Below, piece after piece: positions 39,585 to 45,523 of a DNA stretch of 45,523 nt (the stretch's first letter is position 1; each line of letters opens with the position of its first letter). The stretch spans positions 1-45,523 of the forward strand of contig JAIBCN010000217.1 in the NCBI GenBank assembly GCA_019694155.1. The letters are read 5' to 3'. A program made the translations under genes and the position numbers. The notes beneath the pieces are model-generated. The model had not been told where the DNA came from. It made no database searches and was given only the letters and a program-made list of their open reading frames with translations. The DNA is from Vicinamibacteria bacterium (GTDB lineage Bacteria; Acidobacteriota; Vicinamibacteria; Fen-336; JAGNNV01).

Positions 39585-42539
39585 TCAGGCCCGGGCCTGC
39601 AGGTCCCTCAGCTTGTCGGACACATCACGGAACGACGGGTCCTCCCGCACGAGGTCCGCGAACGTCGCCTTGGCCTTGGCGAGATCGCCCGTGGCCTCGA
39701 AGGCGATGCCGAGGTCGTATCGCAGGCCGCGGTATTCCTCCGGCGCACGACCGGGCACCTGCAGGCCCCGTTCGTACCACTGGACGGCCACGTCGGCCAT
39801 TCCCTTCTCCATGAAGCAGATCCCGATCATGCTCGAGCACTCGAGCGAGCGCTTCGGATCCTTGGCCGCGAGCTGGAATTCGGCGATGGCTTCGTCGACG
39901 AGGCCCATTTCCTTGTAGGCGATGCCGAGGTTGTAGCGGGTGTCGTAGTCGCCTTCGCCGAGCTGCGAATCGACGCCCTTCTTGAACTCGTTGAAGACAT
40001 CCTGGAGCCCCTGATCCCCGAAGCTCGAAGACCGCGACGCATCGACGGGAGCTTCTTCGAGAGCGGGCTGGGCATCGAAGAGCGCGGAGAGTTCGGCGCC
40101 GAGGTCGATGCCGCCCGCGTCCGCGACCGGCGCCGCCTCGGCCACCCGCATATTGACTGCGGCCGGCGTTTCCGCAGGTTCGGGCGCCGCGGGAAGATCG
40201 TCGAACGACAGTCCGGAGAGGAGGTCGTTCTCCGCGGCCGGTGGCTGGGGAGCGGGAGGAGGAGGCGCGGGCGCGGCGGCTTTGGGGGCTGGAGCAGGAG
40301 CCGGCGCCGGAGCGGGCGCGGGTTCCGGCCTCGCCTGGAGATCGAGCCCGAGGCTGGAGGCCCGCTCCATGAGCGATTCGTTGCCGGGGAAGCGAGAGAG
40401 CGCATCGCGAAGCGCATCCTTGGCGTCGTCGACGAAGCCGAGGGCGATGTACGAATCCACTTCCTCCACCGCCTTCGCGACCTCGGGATCGACGGAAGGA
40501 GCGGCGCCGAGGGCGATCGGACGCGCGATCGAGCCGGACGCGAAGTCGAGGTCCGGTCCGGCCTCCTCGGCCGGAGGGAGCGAGAGTGCGGGGAGAGGCT
40601 CGAGTTCGCTTTCGGCATCGCCAAATCCCGCAGCGAGTGCGTCCGCCTCGGCGCTTTGCGAGGCCGACAGATCGGCGGGTGCTTCGAGCGGGGCGGGAGG
40701 CTCGGCAGGCGCCTCGTCCTCCATACCCATTTCGAGATTGAGCTCCTCTTCCTCTTCCGCAGCGGCGGGCGCCTCCCCCGGCGCGGCCTCGAAAGGCGCT
40801 TCCGGCATCGCCTCGAAGGCCGCTGGTGGTGTGGCCTCCCCGACGGCGTCGAGAGAGAGCTCCGCGGAAGGCTCGGCCGCCTCCAGTTCGAGGGCGGGCG
40901 CCTCTGGAACCGCGGACTCGGCATCGGAGATTCCCGGCCAGAGAACCTGGGCCTCGTCGGAGAGCATCTTCCCCAGGCTCTCGTTCCCGTCCTTGCGCGC
41001 CACGTTCGCGAGCCACAGGCACTCGCGGGCGGCCTCCTCCATCCTCTCCGTCTCCTTGAAGATTTCCTTCTTCTCGAAGCGCCCATCGAAGATGTTGGGG
41101 TAGCGATTGAGGACGAGGTCGACCTGCTCTTCGGCCTTGTCGAGAAGCCCGTACTTTCGGAAGACCCTCGACTCGGCGAGGTGCTCCTCGATGAACTCCC
41201 GATCGGTGTTGGAGTCGGCGGAACGGCCCTGGGGACGAACGATGGCGCCCGTGTCGAATTCGAGCCCCTCGAGGTCGGAGGCCCCGACGGCGACGGGCGG
41301 CGGCAGAGTCATGTCCGCGGCGGCCTTCTTCTCCACCGCCACCTTGGCCGGCCCGGACAGAACCGGGGCGGCCTTCTTCTTGCGAAGGGACTCGAGGCGG
41401 GCCTTGAACTGTTCGTTGTCCGGCTCGACCTCCACGAGCTGAGCCGCGGTGTCTTCCGCGGCGCGGTCGCTGCCCGAAGCAAGGTGGGCCTCGAGCAGAT
41501 TGCTCAGAGCCTGCACGATGGCGCGATCGTTCTGGCGGATGCGCGCCACTTCGACGAGCTTCTGCAGGGTGCGCACGTGGTGGGGCGAGCGGTTCGTGAT
41601 CTGCAGCAGGAGATTGTTGGCGCGATCGGCATCGCGCTTCAGCAGGAGCTGCTCGACCAGGGGGATGACCGTGTCGTACGCCTCGTCGGCGCGCGCCTGG
41701 AGCGCGTAGATCTGCACCAGGATGATCCGGGCTTCCTGGCTGGACGGCGACTTTTCGAGGACGCTCTCCAGGGTCGACTGGGCATCGGTGACCCGCTTGG
41801 CCCCGAGGTAGGCCTGGCCGAGCTGCATCATGGACTCGGGCGAGGTGTCCTGAGCGCTCACCTCCTCGAGGTAGGCAATCGCCTTGTCGTAGCTCCTCTG
41901 CGCGAGGTGGACCTTCCCGAGCTGAGCCTTGACCCTGATGCCGTGGTCGATCTTCAGGCCTTTCTCCAGGACCTGGATGGCCTCGGCCGGGTGGCCCTTG
42001 AGATTCAATTCATCGGAGATGGCGATGTACTCGCCCACCGCCTTATCGGTCGAGCCTTCCTTCGTGTAGATGTCGGCGAGACGCGAGCGGGTCTTCAGGT
42101 CCGAGGAATCGATCTCGACCATCTTGCGCAGGGTTTCGGCCGCTTCTCTGAGCCGGTTGCGCTTCAGCTGGTCCTCGGCGACGATCTGGTACTGACCTTT
42201 CGCCTCCATCACGAGGCCCTGTTTGGCATACAGGTCGGCGAGCTTGGCGTAGGGCTCGACCACCGAAGGGTCGAGCTTGTTGATCTTCTTCCAGATCGCG
42301 ATCGCCTTCAGGTGGAAGCCGTCGCGCGCGTAGAACTCGGCGACCTTCGCGTACTCGTCGCCCGCCTCCCGCATCTTCCCGATCTTCGCGAACAGGTCCC
42401 CAATCTTGTTGATCGTGTTCCAGTCGCGCGGATTGTCCTCGAGCAACTGGCGATACAACGGGATCGCCTGATCGAGTTTTCCCGCCTTCTCGGCCTTCTC
42501 GGCCTCCTGGCGGGTCTTAATCGGATTGATCTTGGCCAA
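39585..42539 (-). CDS. Large cytoplasmic TPR protein with Glu/Ala/Pro-rich linkers
   Basis: 984 residues, TTG start (an in-frame stop lies just upstream and there is no ATG). There is no signal peptide. Residues about 8-385 are tandem TPR units (AGKLDQAIPLYRQLLEDNPRDW, KIGKMREAGDEYAKVAEFY and so on). A second helical block is at about 447-540. An acidic linker (545-660), a third small block (680-732) and a Pro/Ala stretch (738-768) follow. The C-terminal TPR domain (about 845-980) has LGIAYKEMGLVDEAIAEFQLA and SMIGICFMEKG. This layout is seen in FimV/PilF-like and myxobacterial TPR hubs, so a scaffold for motility, polarity or secretion is possible. The gene is close behind rnhB on the same strand. 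Confidence 0.85.
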   Translation of the reverse strand: MAKINPIKTRQEAEKAEKAGKLDQAIPLYRQLLEDNPRDWNTINKIGDLFAKIGKMREAGDEYAKVAEFYARDGFHLKAIAIWKKINKLDPSVVEPYAKLADLYAKQGLVMEAKGQYQIVAEDQLKRNRLREAAETLRKMVEIDSSDLKTRSRLADIYTKEGSTDKAVGEYIAISDELNLKGHPAEAIQVLEKGLKIDHGIRVKAQLGKVHLAQRSYDKAIAYLEEVSAQDTSPESMMQLGQAYLGAKRVTDAQSTLESVLEKSPSSQEARIILVQIYALQARADEAYDTVIPLVEQLLLKRDADRANNLLLQITNRSPHHVRTLQKLVEVARIRQNDRAIVQALSNLLEAHLASGSDRAAEDTAAQLVEVEPDNEQFKARLESLRKKKAAPVLSGPAKVAVEKKAAADMTLPPPVAVGASDLEGLEFDTGAIVRPQGRSADSNTDREFIEEHLAESRVFRKYGLLDKAEEQVDLVLNRYPNIFDGRFEKKEIFKETERMEEAARECLWLANVARKDGNESLGKMLSDEAQVLWPGISDAESAVPEAPALELEAAEPSAELSLDAVGEATPPAAFEAMPEAPFEAAPGEAPAAAEEEEELNLEMGMEDEAPAEPPAPLEAPADLSASQSAEADALAAGFGDAESELEPLPALSLPPAEEAGPDLDFASGSIARPIALGAAPSVDPEVAKAVEEVDSYIALGFVDDAKDALRDALSRFPGNESLMERASSLGLDLQARPEPAPAPAPAPAPAPKAAAPAPPPPAPQPPAAENDLLSGLSFDDLPAAPEPAETPAAVNMRVAEAAPVADAGGIDLGAELSALFDAQPALEEAPVDASRSSSFGDQGLQDVFNEFKKGVDSQLGEGDYDTRYNLGIAYKEMGLVDEAIAEFQLAAKDPKRSLECSSMIGICFMEKGMADVAVQWYERGLQVPGRAPEEYRGLRYDLGIAFEATGDLAKAKATFADLVREDPSFRDVSDKLRDLQARA

Positions 42540-42602
42540 TGGTTTATTGCCTGACGGGGTGAGGTTTTATCCGCGCGATGTTCGATTATCTCTTGAAGAT
42601 TG

Positions 42603-43280
42603 TCAAAACAGCCAGCCGGTTCGCTCGATAAATGACTTCCGGTGAAACGGCGACGGGCCGAGGGTCCTCAGAGCATCGAGATGGGCGGCGCTCCCATAGC
42701 CTTTGTTCTCCTTGAGGCCGAAGCCAGGACAGGTGGCATCCCACTCTTCGATCATACTGTCTCGTCGAACTTTGGCAATGATGGACGCTGCCGCGATCGA
42801 CACGGACAGGGCGTCGCCTTTGACGATCGCCTTCTGGGCGACACCGTCCAAAGGCTCGTCGATCCCATCCACGAGGACCAGGCGGGGAGCCACCTTCAGA
42901 CCAGCGACCGCACGGCGGATGGCGAGGTGGGTGGCCATGCGGATGTTGAGCCGGTCGATCTCCTCGGCGCTCGCCACGCCGATGGCCCAGGCCTGGGCTC
43001 CTTCGCGGATGCGAAGATCGAGTTCTTCCCGCCTGCGAGCGGTGAGCTGTTTGGAGTCGTTGAGACCTGCCCAGTCGAAGGCGCTTCCCAGAATGACGGC
43101 CCCGGCGACCACCGGGCCGAAAAGAGCGCCCCGGCCCACTTCGTCGGCTCCCGCGACCGGGGTCTCTCCGCGCGCCGCCGCTTCCTTCTCGAAGCGATCG
43201 TCGCAGCGGCTCGGCGGGTTCGCAGAGCGAGAGCCCGCGTCGTCCGGGTGCTCGTCTCTCGCTCTCCTCTTTCGGCTCAC
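42603..43280 (-). CDS. rnhB: Ribonuclease HII
   Basis: 225 residues, GTG start. RNase HII removes RNA from RNA-DNA hybrids and misincorporated ribonucleotides. Motifs: AGADEVGRGALFGPVVAGAVIL (the Asp-Glu pair of the active site), LNDSKQL, VLVDGIDEPL (third acidic residue), ASIIAKVRRD and NKGYGSAAHLDAL. There is an N-terminal extension of about 30 hydrophilic residues (rich in Arg, Asp and Ser) before the usual start. It follows rplS after 27 bases, the common gene order. Confidence 0.96.
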   Translation of the reverse strand: MSRKRRARDEHPDDAGSRSANPPSRCDDRFEKEAAARGETPVAGADEVGRGALFGPVVAGAVILGSAFDWAGLNDSKQLTARRREELDLRIREGAQAWAIGVASAEEIDRLNIRMATHLAIRRAVAGLKVAPRLVLVDGIDEPLDGVAQKAIVKGDALSVSIAAASIIAKVRRDSMIEEWDATCPGFGLKENKGYGSAAHLDALRTLGPSPFHRKSFIERTGWLF

Positions 43281-43307
43281 GCGGAACGCCCGGAGCCCGA
43301 AACGAAC

Positions 43308-43748
43308 TTAGGAGGCAGCCTCGGCCTTGCTCTTGGCCTTCGCCGGCTTGTCGCGAAGCTCCTTGAGGCGGAGGGCTTTGCCCTTGAGGTCGCGCACGAA
43401 ATAGAGCTTCGCGCGGCGCACGTGGTGCCGCTTCAGAACCTCGATCTTGTCCACCGACGGAGTGGACAGGGGGAAGATGCGCTCCACCCCTTCGCCAAAG
43501 GAGACCTTGCGGACGGTGATGGACCGCTTCGCGCCGGTGCCGCGGATCCCGACCACCAGGCCCTCGAAAATCTGGATGCGTTCCCGCTCCTGATCCTTGT
43601 CCTTCTTGGCCTTCGCCGTCTTCGCCTTCTGCTCTTCCTTGAGAACGGACTCGCGGACCTTGACGTGGACGCGGACGGTGCTGCCCGTGCGAAGGTCGGG
43701 ATGGATCTTCGGGTTGATGTTCTTTTCGATGGTTTCGATGGCGTTCAT
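43308..43748 (-). CDS. rplS: 50S ribosomal protein L19 with an internal lysine-rich insertion
   Basis: 146 residues, against about 115 for most L19. Conserved parts are [62 protein letters not shown] and GKALRLKE. Between VRVHVKVRE and RERIQIFEG, where other L19 proteins have a short turn, there is an insertion of about 20 residues rich in Lys, Asp and Glu (residues 34-53). The C-terminus also carries an extra Lys/Ala tail of about 12 residues. The ATG at 43748 has AGGA upstream. A possible internal promoter box TAAACT is at 43784-43779. Confidence 0.95.
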   Translation of the reverse strand: MNAIETIEKNINPKIHPDLRTGSTVRVHVKVRESVLKEEQKAKTAKAKKDKDQERERIQIFEGLVVGIRGTGAKRSITVRKVSFGEGVERIFPLSTPSVDKIEVLKRHHVRRAKLYFVRDLKGKALRLKELRDKPAKAKSKAEAAS

Positions 43749-43781
43749 GGAGATTCCTATGGGGTCCGGGAGCCCGCGAGT

Positions 43782-44522
43782 TTAGCCTAGTCGTGGAGGT
43801 TTTGCCGATTCCCGCGGGCGCGCCGCGGCGACCCGCGTGGCGTCGAGATCGGGACGCCTGGACCGCGTGGCCTCCGAGGCTTCCTGCCGGCGCCAGGCTG
43901 CGATCGCGGCATGGTCTCCGGAGAGAAGGACGGCGGGGACCTTGAGGCCGCGGAAGTCGGCGGGCCGGGTGTAGTGCGGGTGATCCAGGAGGCCGTTCTC
44001 GAAGCTGTCCTGCTCGCTCGACTCATCGTCACCCAGCGCACCCGGGATCAGCCTGACGCTCGCCTCGATGACGGCGAGCGCCGGCACTTCCCCGCCCATG
44101 AGGACGAAGTCGCCGAGGCTCAGTTCCGCGGTGGCAAGATGCGTTCGGACGCGCTCGTCGATACCTTCGTACCGCCCACAGAGGAGAACCAGGCGTTCGA
44201 GGTTCGAATAGTCGCGGGCCTTGACGTGGGTGAACTTCTCGCCGCGCGGGGACAGGAGCACGATGGGACGGCTGGACGAGGGCCCCTCGGGCATCACCGC
44301 CTCGACCGCCTTGAAGAAGGGCTCAGCCTGCATCACCATGCCCGGTCCGCCACCGAAAGGCGCGTCGTCGACCCTCCGGTGGCGGTCGGTCGTGAAGGTC
44401 CGCAGATCGTGCGCCGCCACCCGGACGAGACCGGTCTCGATCGCGCGCGCGACGATCCCGTGGGCCAGAGCCTGCCGGATGAGCTCGGGGAAGATCGTGA
44501 TGACGTCGATGCGGAGGGTCAC
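43782..44522 (-). CDS. trmD: tRNA (guanine-N1-)-methyltransferase
   Basis: 246 residues, GTG start overlapping the rimM stop (GTGA). It methylates G37 of tRNAs reading codons starting with C or G-type contexts, using S-adenosylmethionine, and prevents frameshifting. SPOUT trefoil-knot motifs are IDVITIFPELI, DDAPFGGGPGMVM, LLSPRGEKFTH, LCGRYEGIDERV and GDFVLMGGEVPALAVIEASVRLIPGALG. The DHPHYTRP sequence contains the catalytic Asp. The C-terminal end is a variable Arg-rich tail. Confidence 0.97.
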   Translation of the reverse strand: MTLRIDVITIFPELIRQALAHGIVARAIETGLVRVAAHDLRTFTTDRHRRVDDAPFGGGPGMVMQAEPFFKAVEAVMPEGPSSSRPIVLLSPRGEKFTHVKARDYSNLERLVLLCGRYEGIDERVRTHLATAELSLGDFVLMGGEVPALAVIEASVRLIPGALGDDESSEQDSFENGLLDHPHYTRPADFRGLKVPAVLLSGDHAAIAAWRRQEASEATRSRRPDLDATRVAAARPRESAKPPRLG

Positions 44523-45064
44523 GACCTGACCGTCCCCGAGGCTTTGACCCTCATGAAGCCGGCCTTCACATCCACCTCGATGATGAAGGCGTCGACGAGA
44601 GGCAGCAGCGTCTCGCGGGCCTTCGCGTCATGGATCACCAGGACCGGGGTCGCCCCGGTCTCCCAGAGGTCGGTCACGGTCCCGATCGAGTCGCCCGATT
44701 CCACCCGGACGTCGAGACCCCGGAGCTCGTGGTGATAATAGGAACCGGCCGGAAGCGAGGGCAGCGACGCCACCGGGATCCTCAGTTCGGATGCGCGCAG
44801 CGTCTCCGCATCCTCGATGGTGGCGATGCCCTCGAACTGGATAACGAGGCGCCCTTTGTGGGGGAACATCGAGGTCACCTTGAGCCGCACGGAGGAGCCG
44901 GAGGGGCGGACGACCCGGACGTCTTCAAGGGTCGCGAAACGGGTCTCGTTGTCGGTCAGGGGCTCGACCACGACCTCGCCGCGGATCCCGTGCGGGCGCA
45001 GAATGATGCCGATGGTGACGCTGTCCGCGTCTTCTTTCGGAGAACGCGGAGGTGAAGAGTTCAA
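44519..45064 (-). CDS. rimM: Ribosome maturation factor RimM
   Basis: 181 residues, TTG start; no ATG or GTG is available before the conserved region. It helps assemble the head of the 30S subunit and binds S19. The N-terminal domain is seen in TIGIILRPHGIRGEVVVEPLTD, and the PRC-barrel domain in SYYHHELRGLDVRVESGDSIGTVTDL with ATPVLVI and LLPLVDAFIIEVD. It comes directly after rpsP with a 46-base gap that holds a small hairpin (CCCTCG-N7-CGAGGG). The KH-domain gene often found between rpsP and rimM is absent. Confidence 0.95.
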   Translation of the reverse strand: MNSSPPRSPKEDADSVTIGIILRPHGIRGEVVVEPLTDNETRFATLEDVRVVRPSGSSVRLKVTSMFPHKGRLVIQFEGIATIEDAETLRASELRIPVASLPSLPAGSYYHHELRGLDVRVESGDSIGTVTDLWETGATPVLVIHDAKARETLLPLVDAFIIEVDVKAGFMRVKASGTVRS

Positions 45065-45110
45065 GTCCTGAACACCCTCGTTTGACCCGAGGGCGAGGGA
45101 GAGGCCGGGC

Positions 45111-45365
45111 CTAAGCCGCGAGCTTCTCGGCCTTCTTGTGGCCCTTGATCAGGCTCTTCACCGTATCCGACGGCTGGGCGCCCTTCGAAATCCAGTAATC
45201 GACCCGGTCGGTCTTCAGGACGACCTTGCCGGGGTTCGCCCGGGGGTCATAGTGGCCGACGATCTCAACGAACTTCCCGTCTCTCCACGCGCGCGAATCA
45301 GCGACAACGACGCGGTAATACGGCTTCTTGGTGGTTCCGGTACGGCGCAAACGAATAGCGAGCAT
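45111..45365 (-). CDS. rpsP: 30S ribosomal protein S16
   Basis: 84 residues, the normal length. [39 protein letters not shown] is the S16 hallmark, followed by [19 protein letters not shown]. The ATG at 45365 is preceded by AGGAG and a GGGG. It follows ffh after 26 bases on the same strand. Confidence 0.97.
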   Translation of the reverse strand: MLAIRLRRTGTTKKPYYRVVVADSRAWRDGKFVEIVGHYDPRANPGKVVLKTDRVDYWISKGAQPSDTVKSLIKGHKKAEKLAA

Positions 45366-45391
45366 CCCCTAGTTTCTCCTGAAACGGCCTT

Positions 45392-45523
45392 CTATGACAA
45401 CCCGGGCATGCCAAAACGGGAGGCGAGCTTCCGAAGCTTCGACCCCTTGGCGCTCTGCGCGGACATCAGTTTCATCATTTTTCGTGTCTGCTCGTACTGC
45501 TTGAGCAGGCGGTTCACATCTTC
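45392..45523 (-). CDS. ffh: Signal recognition particle protein Ffh, C-terminal end (5' part outside window)
   Basis: The last 43 residues are seen (EDVNRLLKQYEQTRKMMKLM, then SKLRKLASRFGMPGLS and a stop). The Arg/Met-rich helix is the end of the methionine-rich M domain that binds SRP RNA and signal peptides. Position before rpsP on the same strand is the common bacterial order. The GTPase domain is beyond the window. Confidence 0.85.
   Translation of the reverse strand, partial: EDVNRLLKQYEQTRKMMKLMSAQSAKGSKLRKLASRFGMPGLS

Noticed and set aside
1..45523. tRNA genes, CRISPR arrays, insertion sequences, prophage genes or restriction systems
   Set aside because: I saw no cloverleaf with a T-loop GTTCRA pattern in the gaps, no regular repeat-spacer array, no transposase or integrase domain, and no methylase or nuclease next to the EVE protein. 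A dedicated tRNA and repeat scan was not possible.

Overview
This is a high-GC (roughly two thirds G+C) bacterial chromosome segment with dense genes, many GTG and TTG starts and many 4-base stop/start overlaps. It has no rRNA, tRNA, CRISPR array, insertion sequence or integrase that I can see. The right end is the conserved block ffh-rpsP-rimM-trmD-rplS-rnhB. With the PQQ-type dehydrogenase/cytochrome c, the serine hydrolases, the DUF2339 and DUF2157 membrane proteins and the kinesin-light-chain-like TPR protein, this fits an uncultured Acidobacteriota-type organism (for example Thermoanaerobaculia or Vicinamibacteria). That placement is inference from gene content; Myxococcota or Gemmatimonadota are not excluded.

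Layout. 1-1728 (minus): ABC-2 exporter, ATPase then permease (cut by the window edge). 1830-3915: a lipoprotein and a secreted serine hydrolase, convergent. 4018-13762 (plus): a five-gene run of two tandem DUF2339 giants, DUF3999, a secreted TPR-like protein and an S1/P1-type nuclease. 13728-14500 (minus): CutA and an EVE-domain protein. 14583-15813 (plus): DUF6788, FtsB and HU, with a terminator after HU. 15939-16157 (minus): a small unknown protein. 16256-21673 (plus): a carrier-protein/acyl-AMP-ligase/PlsC fusion, a PLP dehydratase and a GT39-like membrane protein. 21755-24198: an SDR, an HTH protein, a thioredoxin-like 2Fe-2S ferredoxin and a rhodanese. 24259-28199: an RsbU-like phosphatase, a sodium:solute symporter and a NamZ-type exo-muramidase. 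28234-31912 (plus): two DUF2157-like membrane proteins and a dehydrogenase-cytochrome c, all overlapping by 4 bases. 31957-35003: an SDR and malic enzyme. 35023-45523 (minus): a NagZ-serine hydrolase fusion lipoprotein, a HEAT-like protein, a ThiE/TenI-like protein, a small membrane protein, a 984-residue TPR protein and the ribosomal/SRP block.

Themes. (1) Cell-envelope functions dominate: peptidoglycan sugar salvage (NamZ, symporter, NagZ fusion), lipid activation and acylation, and two separate sets of large uncharacterised membrane proteins. (2) Many genes lack a Shine-Dalgarno sequence and instead carry a TANNNT box 6 to 13 bases before the start codon, which suggests leaderless or nearly leaderless mRNAs; operon-internal genes and HU have normal ribosome binding sites. 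(3) An AT-rich patch with two abutting inverted repeats sits exactly at the DUF6788/ftsB junction. The best candidates for an undescribed system are the DUF2339-DUF2339-DUF3999-TPR-nuclease run and the DUF2157-DUF2157-dehydrogenase run.
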